Shown here: positions 1-7,814 of the stretch, piece by piece | How the letters are laid out: every line of letters begins with the position of its first letter | How positions within the stretch are numbered: position 1 is the stretch's first letter | Assembly: GCA_964588415.1 (NCBI GenBank) | Contig: CAZPPK010000014.1 | Span: forward strand, 1-30,488 | Length of the DNA stretch: 30,488 nt | DNA from: Sulfidibacterium sp964588415 | Lineage (GTDB): Bacteria; Bacteroidota; Bacteroidia; Bacteroidales; F082 | Reading direction: 5' to 3' | Notes under the pieces: model-generated | What the model saw: the letters and a program-made list of their open reading frames with translations, nothing else | The model's database searches: none | What the model was told of the DNA's origin: nothing | Program-made: the position numbers and the translations under genes

Positions 1-84
1 ACAAGGGATTAATTCCCCGCCCCTTGGGGCGATTAATAATCTCCTTTTGATAACCTCGCTGCTCTGCGGCGGGGGTAGTTCATT
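1..84. repeat. Palindromic repeat unit, copy A
   Basis: This GC-rich block is nearly identical to 28843-28925: I see one 1-base indel and one substitution over about 84 bases. It contains a hairpin with arms cgcccc and ggggcg around tt (about 18-31), flanked by attaat-type sequence. A second hairpin around gctctgc (about 54-76) precedes gtagtt. In copy B the same sequence encodes the tail of a four-helix-bundle protein on the minus strand. No such gene is visible beside copy A, so here it is a solo element, although the window edge hides what lies to the left. Function is unknown; a REP-like or small mobile element is an inference. Confidence 0.85.
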
Positions 85-110
85 TACCTCGATGGCTCTG
101 CCTCGGGGTA
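85..110. repeat. Second hairpin unit, tandem to copy A
   Basis: The arms tacctcga and tcggggta pair over 8 positions with one G-T wobble, around the loop tggctctgcc, whose ggc and gcc can also pair. It is followed by gtagttt, as the preceding unit is followed by gtagttc. It therefore looks like a diverged relative of the second hairpin of copy A, placed directly after it. Copy B at 28843-28925 lacks this extra unit. Confidence 0.65.
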
Positions 111-234
111 GTTTATTTCAACAGCCACCAGTTTTTGGATTGGAGTGCTTGGTTTAGTTAAATCCATTGTATGGCCTGCTTTTCTTGTTTACGAAGCCTT
201 AAGCTTTGGGAACATAAATTTAATTAATCAGAAA

Positions 235-1911
235 ATGAAAAAATACGATATATGTATCATTGGGAGCGGGGCAGGAGCCGGGCCGGTAGCCTATGAGTTG
301 TCCAAGGCCGGGTATTCTGTCGTTATACTGGAAAAAGGGCCCTGGATAACGACATCGGATTTCAATAAAGACGAGATTGTCAGCAGCAGGAGAAGTGTTT
401 ATACGCCGAGACTGTTGGATGAGCCACAGGTTATAGAACAGAAACAGGATGATGGTAGTTATAAGGATGAAGCCAATACCCATGGCGGTATCAATTTTTG
501 GAATGGTAACTGCGTTGGTGGATCTTCAAATTTTATGAGCGCCTATTTTCTCCGGCTCAAACCCAATGATTTTAGGCTTCTTTCTGCTTATGGTCACGTC
601 AAAGGAGCCAATATTGCCGATTGGCCCATTTCTTATGATGATCTGGAACCGTATTACCGGAAAGTGGAAGAAGTCGTTGGAGTTTCTGGCAAGGTAGTAT
701 GGCACAAACACCTTGAACCGCGTTCAACAGCTGATTTCCCTTATCCGCCATTGGCAGAAAATGTTGTTTCACAGTGGATTGATAATGTCTGTGGCCAATT
801 AAGATATCAGGTGTTCCCAACTCCCAGGGGGATTCTTTCCAGGAAAAAAGAACAGCGAAATGCTTGTTTTTACTCGAATTTTTGTGGAAGTTATGGTTGT
901 TCCTCAGATGCAAAAGGAAGTTCAAGAGTGGCTTTGATTAACGAGGCAATTGCTACTGGAAATTGTGAAGTAAAGGCCTATTCCAAAGTTTTTCATTTGG
1001 AAACCAATGGCAAAGGAAAGGTAATAAAAGCCCGTTTTCATGATCCTGAGAAAAAAACCTATAGCGTCGAAGCGAATATTTTTGTTGTAGCTGCACAGGC
1101 GATAGAAACATCACGTCTTTTGCTTTTAAGCAAAAACAAAGATTTTGCAAATGGACTGGCCAACAATCATCAGCAGGTTGGGAAAAACCTGATATTTTCA
1201 GGTGGTGGCGTGGGCTCAGGAGATTTTTACGCAGAAGACTTTTCTGAGCAGGAATTTAATAAGGTGTTAACGTTGGGAGTTTTTGTAAACCGGACTATTC
1301 AGCAATGGTACGAAATAGATGACGAATCTTTTGGGGGAAAAGCCAAAGGCGGCGGTTTTGACTTTCTTTTCGAGCATGCCAATGGAATTGGGAAAGCATA
1401 TCGGCAACAGTGGGATGAGCAAGGTAATTTCATCTATGGTTCTTCCTACAAAAAGAAACTTTTCCGGTACTTTACTAAACTACGAAAATTGAACTTTGAA
1501 GTCTTTAACGATTGGCTTCCTAACGATAATTGTTTCGTAGAAATTGATCCGTTAGTCAAAGACCGGTGGAGTATTCCGGTTTCAAAACTTCGTATCGAAA
1601 ATCATCCTCAGGATATTAAGGTGGGAAATTATCTTGCTCAAAAAGCAGAAAACGTGCTCAAGCAATTGGGAGCTCATAATGTAAGCTCTAGTATTAATGG
1701 AGACCCACCTACCAATCTTCAGGCCGGAGGTTGCCGTTTTGGTAACGATCCTCGCACATCTGTCCTTGATAGTAATTGTAAAGCCCATGGAGTTGAGAAT
1801 CTTTATGTTACCGATGGTTCTTTCCTGCCAACAGGCGGAAGTGTGCCTTACACGTGGACCATCTATGCAAATTCTTTCCGGGTAGCCGAAAAAATACTTG
1901 AACGTTTGTGA
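235..1911 (+). CDS. GMC-family FAD-dependent oxidoreductase
   Basis: From the ATG at 235 this is a 558-residue flavoprotein. An ATG at 145 is also open, but the protein from 235 begins directly with the FAD-binding Rossmann strand (MKKYDICIIGSGAGAGP), the usual family start, so I prefer 235. The C-terminal GMC segment is present: CRFGNDPRTSVLD, then NLYVTDGSFLPTGG. GMC enzymes oxidise alcohols, sugars or related substrates with FAD; the substrate here cannot be told. Oddity: the catalytic His of the HxxGTC motif reads Leu (NLQAGGCRFG), and the later Asn/His of the VNP-type motif reads Pro (GGSVPYTW). The active site thus differs from glucose oxidase or choline oxidase, and this may be a distinct subfamily. 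A DoxX-type gene follows 145 bases downstream on the same strand. Confidence 0.88.
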   Translation: MKKYDICIIGSGAGAGPVAYELSKAGYSVVILEKGPWITTSDFNKDEIVSSRRSVYTPRLLDEPQVIEQKQDDGSYKDEANTHGGINFWNGNCVGGSSNFMSAYFLRLKPNDFRLLSAYGHVKGANIADWPISYDDLEPYYRKVEEVVGVSGKVVWHKHLEPRSTADFPYPPLAENVVSQWIDNVCGQLRYQVFPTPRGILSRKKEQRNACFYSNFCGSYGCSSDAKGSSRVALINEAIATGNCEVKAYSKVFHLETNGKGKVIKARFHDPEKKTYSVEANIFVVAAQAIETSRLLLLSKNKDFANGLANNHQQVGKNLIFSGGGVGSGDFYAEDFSEQEFNKVLTLGVFVNRTIQQWYEIDDESFGGKAKGGGFDFLFEHANGIGKAYRQQWDEQGNFIYGSSYKKKLFRYFTKLRKLNFEVFNDWLPNDNCFVEIDPLVKDRWSIPVSKLRIENHPQDIKVGNYLAQKAENVLKQLGAHNVSSSINGDPPTNLQAGGCRFGNDPRTSVLDSNCKAHGVENLYVTDGSFLPTGGSVPYTWTIYANSFRVAEKILERL

Positions 1912-2056
1912 AATAAACTCCAGGGTTCTTTAATAACGCAGAAAACTCTTTTCCTTGTGTTTCAATATCTCCAAGTTTAGATACCGAAATGTGTAAGGAA
2001 ACTCCTTTTGCTGCGACTATTATACTAAAAAGTAATCACTAAAAAGAACAAAAAAA

Positions 2057-2524
2057 ATGAAATCTCAAATGTCAGAAACTTTTAAAGTCGTAAATCAAAA
2101 GCTGAGAAACCTGGAGGACCTTCTGCTTTTGTTTATGCGTCTTGTACTTGCTTACGGGTTCTGGGGTCCGGCCATGATGAAATTGGGCAACATGCCTGCT
2201 GTTATTACCTGGTTTGGATCAATAGGTATTCCGTTTCCTGAACTAAATGCTTATTTGGCTGTTTCTTCCGAAATAATTGGTGTGTTTTTATTATTTTTCG
2301 GTTGGGGTACACGTGTCATTGCCGTTCCGTTGATTGTGGATATGCTTGTTGCAATTTTTACAGTTCACATCTCTCATGGATTTCAGGCAGGTAACAATGG
2401 TTTTGAAATCCCCCTTTATTATATTATTATGCTGTTTGCTTTGCTGGTTTATGGCCCGGGAAAATATAGTGTGACAGGAATTATTACAAAATACAAGTCA
2501 AAAAAGTTAGCATTTAAAGGCTAA
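2057..2524 (+). CDS. DoxX family membrane protein
   Basis: This 155-residue protein has four predicted membrane segments and matches the DoxX pattern: an N-terminal LLLLFMRLVLAYGFWGPAMMK stretch, then GIPFPELNAYLAVSSEIIG, then LLFFGWGTRVIAVPLIVDML. DoxX proteins are small inner-membrane proteins, sometimes linked to quinone- or thiosulfate-related redox chemistry. Their specific roles vary and none can be assigned here. ATGs at 2057 and 2069 are both possible starts; no Shine-Dalgarno sequence is evident, only an A-rich leader. The gene follows the GMC oxidoreductase on the same strand and is followed by a strong hairpin terminator, so the two may form a short transcription unit. Confidence 0.85.
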   Translation: MKSQMSETFKVVNQKLRNLEDLLLLFMRLVLAYGFWGPAMMKLGNMPAVITWFGSIGIPFPELNAYLAVSSEIIGVFLLFFGWGTRVIAVPLIVDMLVAIFTVHISHGFQAGNNGFEIPLYYIIMLFALLVYGPGKYSVTGIITKYKSKKLAFKG

Positions 2525-2561
2525 TTAAGTGCTGTTTAAGATTAGGGGTTTTTAGGTAAAG

Positions 2562-2590
2562 AAAAAGGCGGACTCATAATCCGCCTTTTT
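2562..2590. terminator. Bidirectional intrinsic terminator
   Basis: The perfect arms aaaaaggcgga and tccgccttttt (11 bp) enclose the loop ctcataa. There is an A-run on one side and a T-run on the other, so it can end transcription from both directions. It lies between the convergent DoxX gene (+) and the Xaa-Pro aminopeptidase gene (-). Confidence 0.9.
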
Positions 2591-2609
2591 CTTAAACTTT
2601 ACGTATGAA

Positions 2610-4031
2610 TTATATAAATCCTTCTCTTTTCAACCATTCCCTGGGTTCTGCCATGGTTTTTTCCACGTCAGCGATGGATTTTGGAATTGGTTTCCCAAGA
2701 ACGCGGCAGCCGTTGTTAGTAACAAGAATATCGTCCTCAATACGGATTCCTCCAAAAGTTCTGTAAGATTCCAGTTTGGAATAATTTACAAATTCTTTGA
2801 ATTTTCCTTCTGATTTGAATTTATCGATTAGGTCGGGAATAAAATAGATGCCAGGTTCATCAGTCAAAACAAAACCCGGTTTCAAAGCTTTGGCTAACCT
2901 TAGGTAAGCTGTTCCAAACTCATCAGAGCGTTTTACCGTGCTATCATAACCCACAAAATCTTCTCCCAGTCCTTCCATATCGTGAACGTCCAAACCCATC
3001 ATGTGACCCAGTCCGTGAGGCAGGAAAAGCGTATGAGCTCCGGCTTGAACAGCTTCTTCAGTATCGCCAGTCATGATTCCAAGATTCTTCAAACCATTTA
3101 CAATCGTCCGGCAAGCTAAAAAATGAACATCTTTATAAGGAACCCCTGGTTTGATAGCATCAATAGCATTCATGTTTGCCTCCAACACGATTTGATAAAT
3201 TTCTGCCTGACGGGAATCAAATTTACCGCCAACGGGAACTGTCCGGGTAATGTCGCTTGCATAATGCAAAGCGGTTTCCGAACCGGCATCAGTCACCATC
3301 ATACGACCTTTATCAAGAATATTAGTATGAACGTGATTGTGCAGGGTTTGTCCGTTCACACTCAAAATAACAGGAAATGAAACCGGGCCTCCCATGGCCA
3401 GTGAAATACCTTCGATGGTGCCGGCAATGTCCTGCTCTTTGATGCCTGGCTGCGCCATCTTCATGGAAGTGGTATGCATATAATAAGCAGTAAGCATGGC
3501 TTTTTCAATCTCAGCGATTTCATGTTCATCTTTAATTTCCCTGAGTTTAACGATAGCTTTTATCAGTTCCGTGGAAGCATTTTGCTTTACAGCACCGGTT
3601 GGAATGTCCAGAAGATTAGCAATTTCAATGGTAGTTTCTCCACGGTAGGGCGGCACAAAGTGGACTTTCCGGCCTTGATCCAGCGCTTTTTTGATAAACT
3701 TTGCAAGTTCATTATAGGGAGCCGTATTTTCAATACCTGCTTCAGCAGCCAAATCTTTTACCAGCGGTTGTTTTCCCATCCAGATGATGTCATCGATATC
3801 AACATCATTTCCAAAAATGATTTCCTGATTGTTGTCGACATCTATTAAGCCTGTAAATCCGGGAATATCCAGCCCAAAAAAGTAAAGAAAATTACTGTCC
3901 TGTCTGAAGTGATACTGGTTAGAAGGGTAATTAAAAGCTGCATCAACATTGCCTGGGAACAGGGCAATCCCTGAACCAAGTTCTTTTTTTAGCCGATTTC
4001 TTCTATCGGTATAAATGGTTTTATGAAACAT
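2610..4031 (-). CDS. pepP: Xaa-Pro aminopeptidase (M24B, aminopeptidase P type)
   Basis: This 473-residue cytosolic metallopeptidase removes N-terminal residues that precede proline. An AMP_N-type domain covers about 1-150, including FPGN and FRQDSNFLYFFG. The pita-bread catalytic domain covers about 165-460. All five dinuclear-metal ligands are visible: Asp248 (VTDAGSE), Asp260 (YASDITRT), His343 (HGLGHMMGLDVHD), Glu392 (DEPGIYF) and Glu432 (IRIEDDILVT). Length and motif order fit bacterial PepP. It is on the minus strand, 88 bases downstream of the glucosaminidase gene, and ends at the shared terminator. A housekeeping peptide-turnover role is likely. PepP is favoured over prolidase because of the N-terminal domain and the length. 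Confidence 0.9.
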   Translation of the reverse strand: MFHKTIYTDRRNRLKKELGSGIALFPGNVDAAFNYPSNQYHFRQDSNFLYFFGLDIPGFTGLIDVDNNQEIIFGNDVDIDDIIWMGKQPLVKDLAAEAGIENTAPYNELAKFIKKALDQGRKVHFVPPYRGETTIEIANLLDIPTGAVKQNASTELIKAIVKLREIKDEHEIAEIEKAMLTAYYMHTTSMKMAQPGIKEQDIAGTIEGISLAMGGPVSFPVILSVNGQTLHNHVHTNILDKGRMMVTDAGSETALHYASDITRTVPVGGKFDSRQAEIYQIVLEANMNAIDAIKPGVPYKDVHFLACRTIVNGLKNLGIMTGDTEEAVQAGAHTLFLPHGLGHMMGLDVHDMEGLGEDFVGYDSTVKRSDEFGTAYLRLAKALKPGFVLTDEPGIYFIPDLIDKFKSEGKFKEFVNYSKLESYRTFGGIRIEDDILVTNNGCRVLGKPIPKSIADVEKTMAEPREWLKREGFI

Positions 4032-4119
4032 AACAGATCTTTTTATGAATTTAATGGGTAAAATTAAGGAAATTTCCGGCTTCCATTTCTTAAATAATGC
4101 GAAAATGAAGGCTTCTGGG

Positions 4120-5079
4120 TTATCGCAGTCTCAAGTGAGTTCCGACCGGCGGCTGATATTTCTTTGGCAGGTTGTTTCTGGATCTTAATTTGCTGAGCTT
4201 AATTCCATATAATTGAGAAATTTCCCATAAGGTTTCTCCCGGCTTTACAATGTGGTACGGGTACATTCGTTCAGAACGTCCGGCTTTTTTCTGGAGATAG
4301 ATAATATCACCCGGGTGAAGAATAAATTTCCTGTTGACATCATTATATCTCATCAACTTTCCCTTACCAATTTCAAAATCGGAAGCAAGCCGTTTGAAGG
4401 TATCTCCTGATCTCACAATGATTAGTTTTTTTCCGTTGTTGATGTAAAAAGGCCGGTGGTTTACATTGGTTCCTCCCAAGGCAAAACGGGCAGGGAGAGG
4501 TTCGATGTAAGGTCCAGAATATCTTTTGCCCCTTCTGTGTTTTACAGGTGCTTCCCTATCATATTGATACAATTTATACCGTTCGATAAGGCTGATAAGA
4601 AGCTGCGGATATCGGGGATTCGTCGCGTAGCCAGCTCTTTTAAGACCATAAGCCCACTTTTTGTAATCCGTTATGGGATATTTAAACAGGAAAGCATAGC
4701 GTTCGCCTTTTCTCAGGAACTTCGAATGATCTTTAAAAGATGCTTCAGGATTTTTATATTTTCGAAAGCATTCGTGCCGCACGTCGTCTGTCATCCTGAT
4801 GCTTTTGCCGGTCCAGCCGTTATGGCATTTGATACCAAAATGGTTGTTTGCTCTGCGAGCCAGCCTACCTTCTCCGCTCCCGGACTCTAAAATAGCCTGA
4901 GCCAAAGTAATGGATGCGGGAATCTTGTACAATTTCATCTCCTTTATAGCGATGCCTTTGTATCTATGGATGTATTCTTTGGTAAGGCGGTAGATGGACT
5001 GGCCAGATGCCGGTAACATTGCCAGCAGGAAGAAAAGAAGGATAGACGTTTGTCGAATGAAATTTTTAATCCTGATCAT
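4120..5079 (-). CDS. Glucosaminidase-type peptidoglycan hydrolase (GH73) with two LysM domains
   Basis: This 319-residue secreted protein has a signal peptide at about 1-27 (basic start, hydrophobic core, ending PASGQS). A GH73/FlgJ-type glucosaminidase domain covers about 30-175, with a probable catalytic Glu65 in AQAILESGSGEGRLA followed by NNHFGIKCH. Two LysM peptidoglycan-binding repeats follow, at about 219-263 (IVRSGDTFKRLA) and 275-318 (HIVKPGETLWEIS). The family cleaves the glycan strand at N-acetylglucosamine in cell-wall remodelling or division. The domain order (catalytic then LysM pair) is common in Bacteroidota. The gene is monocistronic in appearance, with 88-base gaps on both sides. 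Confidence 0.9.
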   Translation of the reverse strand: MIRIKNFIRQTSILLFFLLAMLPASGQSIYRLTKEYIHRYKGIAIKEMKLYKIPASITLAQAILESGSGEGRLARRANNHFGIKCHNGWTGKSIRMTDDVRHECFRKYKNPEASFKDHSKFLRKGERYAFLFKYPITDYKKWAYGLKRAGYATNPRYPQLLISLIERYKLYQYDREAPVKHRRGKRYSGPYIEPLPARFALGGTNVNHRPFYINNGKKLIIVRSGDTFKRLASDFEIGKGKLMRYNDVNRKFILHPGDIIYLQKKAGRSERMYPYHIVKPGETLWEISQLYGIKLSKLRSRNNLPKKYQPPVGTHLRLR

Positions 5080-5167
5080 TAATCACAAATTTATGACTTT
5101 CGATAGGCAAAAGTTATGGCGCTTTTTGATTTTGTTCACAAAGAGATGTTATTAATCAATCAAAAAA

Positions 5168-5728
5168 TTATGGGGTAAACTCTGAATTTTGTTTCATCCT
5201 CTTCAAATAATTTTTATCTGGGAAAATCCAGAAAAGCGGTTGCCACCTTGTGTTTCCAGATTCATCTGTTATCCTGGCAACAGGCGCAATGCCCACAACT
5301 TTTTTCCGGAATGATAAATTTCCTTGATTGACAACCCACTCTTCCATAAATCGAAGTTTTTCAATATTTTCCCAGGAAATTGTGTTGATAATCAGAGTGT
5401 CTTTCAATTCGTAAGGCGGGTTCTTTCCCCTGATTTCTTTATGAACTGTGTCATAAAGAATTTGTGCTACCTTTTCTTTACTGATGGGTTTGTAGAAATA
5501 ATCAAAAGCCTGATATTTGCCGTCCAAAGCGCCACGTAGAATCATTTTCACCAGATATTCGCGCTGTGGTCCTGAAATATTTTGAATCCACCAATCGTAA
5601 TTGGAGTTGGGGCTTTTAATTGAAACATCATACTGTATTTTTCTAGTAACTACCTTTCCCTGATGATTTTGGCAGGAAGAAAGAAAAATACCAACGAAAA
5701 TAATGATGAAGTAAAAAGTATGTCTCAT
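5168..5728 (-). CDS. Small lipoprotein with GldN-like C-terminal region
   Basis: I chose the ATG at 5728 because the 186-residue product then starts MRHTFYFIIIFVGIFLSSC, a lipoprotein signal with Cys near residue 19. The longer frame from 5794 adds an unlikely leader and overlaps a candidate -7 element (reverse TATCTTTA, 5749-5756). The C-terminal part (RFMEEWVVNQ, then VVGIAPVARI, then PLFWIFPD) resembles the GldN/PorN pattern of type IX secretion and gliding proteins. The protein is much shorter than GldN, and no gldKLM genes are nearby. The resemblance is from memory of the family and is tentative; otherwise treat it as an uncharacterised envelope lipoprotein. Confidence 0.6.
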   Translation of the reverse strand: MRHTFYFIIIFVGIFLSSCQNHQGKVVTRKIQYDVSIKSPNSNYDWWIQNISGPQREYLVKMILRGALDGKYQAFDYFYKPISKEKVAQILYDTVHKEIRGKNPPYELKDTLIINTISWENIEKLRFMEEWVVNQGNLSFRKKVVGIAPVARITDESGNTRWQPLFWIFPDKNYLKRMKQNSEFTP

Positions 5729-6195
5729 ACGACCTTTATTCCAGAAACTAAAGATAGTAATTTCTATTTTCAATGTCTTTAAAAAACAACGCAATAATGA
5801 GAAAACTATTATTACGATCCTTAATTCTATTTTTCCTACCTAAGCTTCAGGCTTAAATAATTCCGGCTAAAATTCGCTTCCTTTCATGAGCTGGCCTACG
5901 CTATTGCACAGATTCTTTGAATACTTCCGTTTCCGAACTGCCTGATCAGCAAGGTAAGTTTTTATTGTGGTCCAACCCGTGAGAAAAGATAAAAACATCC
6001 TGATAATGTGATTAGGGTACATTTAAGTTCTTTTAATAAATTGTGTCGGTTTCCTATAACTGTTAAATAATTTTTTACTTACATTTGTACAATATTACAA
6101 GGACGTAGCGGTGGAACTCGCTTAAAAGTTGTATTTCACAACCAATGGCTCCTACTTAAATAATGATTGCAATTAATCTATTTTAAGTATATGCC
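5729..6195. other. Divergent intergenic region
   Basis: About 470 bases without a convincing gene separate the minus-strand lipoprotein gene from the plus-strand hydrogenase-like operon. It should hold promoters for both. A candidate -7 element for the operon lies at 6080-6087. The leader downstream of it (6088-6195) includes short inverted repeats such as gttgt/acaac at about 6128-6143. No tRNA, insertion sequence or riboswitch class was recognised. Confidence 0.5.
6080..6087 (+). promoter_or_regulatory. Candidate -7 element for the hydrogenase-like operon
   Basis: TACATTTG matches the Bacteroidota -7 consensus TAnnTTTG and lies about 110 bases upstream of the first gene of the operon. I do not see a clean -33 TTG at the usual spacing, so this is a weak call. 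It would give a leader of about 100 bases. Confidence 0.35.
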
Positions 6196-7140
6196 ATGTT
6201 ATATTTATATAGTCTTATTGAAATAGTATATGTGCTCCTGGCTGCTCCGTTGATCGTTGGGGTGCAGCTATCTCTTGAAGAGCGTATAGAATCTAAACAG
6301 GGCCCCTCTGTTTTTCAACTCTATTTCGATCTCGCCAAACTTTTCCACAAAGAAAGTCTGGTACCACAAATCTCCTCTCCTGTTTTTCGGTTGGGTCCTT
6401 ATGTAATTGTAATGTTTTACGCATTTCTGGCGATGATTCTGCCGATAATCACTGCTTTTCCTTTACCTTTTGCACCGAGTGCCGATTTTATAGGCGGGGG
6501 ACTGTTTTTTGGCGCAGCGGCAGCCATCAAAAAGTTTTCTGCTATCGACAGCCGCAGCAATTACGCTCACCTCGGGACATCGCGTTCAGCAAGTCTGGCA
6601 GTATTCACAGAACCTATCATGGTACTCATATTCATTATGTTGGGTGTCATGTCCAATACCAATAACCCGTTTGTTATCAACAATGTTCTTAGAAGTTCTC
6701 CCCAATGGTTTTATTCACTGGTACATGGATTCGTGACCGTGGCGTTTTTTATGATACTCATCGTGGAAACGGGCCAGCTGCCCATAGAATCGCATACAAA
6801 TGGTGAGTTGGGGATGATAGACCAGGCTATGCCTTTTGAATATACCGGAAAAGACCTGGCAATGTATAAGTTGGCATCTTACATGAAGACTTTTATTTTG
6901 ATGAGCGTGTTTCTCAATGTTTATCTTATTCCTTTTGGCGTACCCATGGAAAATAGTGGGTTTTTGAGTATCATTGTTTACATGGGTATTCATTTGTTAA
7001 AATTGTTGGGACTGATCATGATATTTGCTCTTTTGAATACTACGGTTTCCAAGTTTCGATTATATAAAAATTTTGATTTTCTCGCTGTGGCTTTTGCATT
7101 GGCATTCCTTGCAAGCTTGGCTTATTTTATAATAAAATGA
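6196..7140 (+). CDS. hyfC: HyfC/HycD-like (NuoH-type) membrane subunit
   Basis: This 314-residue, strongly hydrophobic protein has about eight membrane segments and corresponds to the membrane anchor that joins the soluble arm to the antiporter-like arm in group 4 hydrogenases and complex I. Family marks are an early LSLEERIESKQGPSVFQLY followed by DLAKLFHKES, the loop VETGQLPIESHTNGELGMI, and MPFEYTGKDLAMYKLA. The acidic loop residues typical of this subunit are kept. It is the first gene of the run and overlaps the HyfE-like gene by 4 bases (ATGA), implying co-translation. In this cluster it would anchor large and small subunits that lack their cofactor ligands. Confidence 0.85.
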   Translation: MLYLYSLIEIVYVLLAAPLIVGVQLSLEERIESKQGPSVFQLYFDLAKLFHKESLVPQISSPVFRLGPYVIVMFYAFLAMILPIITAFPLPFAPSADFIGGGLFFGAAAAIKKFSAIDSRSNYAHLGTSRSASLAVFTEPIMVLIFIMLGVMSNTNNPFVINNVLRSSPQWFYSLVHGFVTVAFFMILIVETGQLPIESHTNGELGMIDQAMPFEYTGKDLAMYKLASYMKTFILMSVFLNVYLIPFGVPMENSGFLSIIVYMGIHLLKLLGLIMIFALLNTTVSKFRLYKNFDFLAVAFALAFLASLAYFIIK

Positions 7141-7799
7141 TTATGAATCAGGTATTTGAGGTATTAGGCTTTCTGCTTATCGTGTTTACTTTACTCATGC
7201 AATGGGAAATAAATGTACAGAGAATAATCTTTTTATTTGCTTCTTCTTCTTTCATTATAGCCCTCTTTTTGGTATTGCTGGGGCTGAGACGGCCACAGGA
7301 AGAATATATGCTGTTTATTTTGGCAGGACTTACCATTGTTGTCCGCGGGATAACTATTCCTGTTGTTATGAACAAAGCTTTACACCGCCTGTATGAAAAA
7401 CCATGGCGGGTGCGGGAAGATAAGCCGTTGCTGGGTGTGGGAGGATCTATTTTACTGTCTCTTGTTCTGATTGCCATCGGCTATTTTATTTATCAAAATA
7501 GTTTATACTCGGTATTGAAGGTCAGATCGGGTTCCGTGCCTTTTGCCCTGTTTCTGCAGGCCTCACTGCTTATCATCTCACACAAACATGCCTATATCCA
7601 GATGATTGGATTTTTAGTAATGGAGAATGCTGTTGTTATGCTTTCGGGATGGGTTTTTGGCGGGTTGCCATTTATTGTTGAAGCGGGTGTTATATTGGAT
7701 CTTCTGGGATTGGTTGTCGTGTCCAGCCTCATTATACGGGTAAGAGAGAGCGCTATTCTCCAGGAAGGGGATACGGCAGAATCAGAATTACGTGGATAG
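7137..7799 (+). CDS. hyfE: HyfE-like (NuoK-related) membrane subunit
   Basis: This 220-residue protein has about six to seven predicted membrane segments, matching HyfE of hydrogenase 4, a fusion related to NuoK/MrpC. Recognisable parts are an early FTLLMQWEINVQRIIFLFA, then a basic loop HRLYEKPWRVREDKPLLG, then ISHKHAYIQMIGFLVMENAV. The Glu in LVMENAV corresponds to the membrane-embedded acidic residue expected in NuoK-type subunits. The start at 7137 overlaps the previous stop (ATGA); an ATG two codons later (7143) is also possible. HyfE is absent from the simpler hydrogenase 3 (Hyc) and Ech complexes, so its presence places this cluster with the Hyf/Ehr type. Confidence 0.85.
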   Translation: MIMNQVFEVLGFLLIVFTLLMQWEINVQRIIFLFASSSFIIALFLVLLGLRRPQEEYMLFILAGLTIVVRGITIPVVMNKALHRLYEKPWRVREDKPLLGVGGSILLSLVLIAIGYFIYQNSLYSVLKVRSGSVPFALFLQASLLIISHKHAYIQMIGFLVMENAVVMLSGWVFGGLPFIVEAGVILDLLGLVVVSSLIIRVRESAILQEGDTAESELRG

Positions 7800-7814
7800 C
7801 TAAACATACAGGTT

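Noticed and set aside
1..110. CRISPR array
   Set aside because: The units are palindromic and directly adjacent without regular spacers, and the second copy is 28.8 kb away; no cas genes are present.
145..234. N-terminal extension of the GMC oxidoreductase
   Set aside because: Family members begin at the Rossmann strand, matching the ATG at 235.
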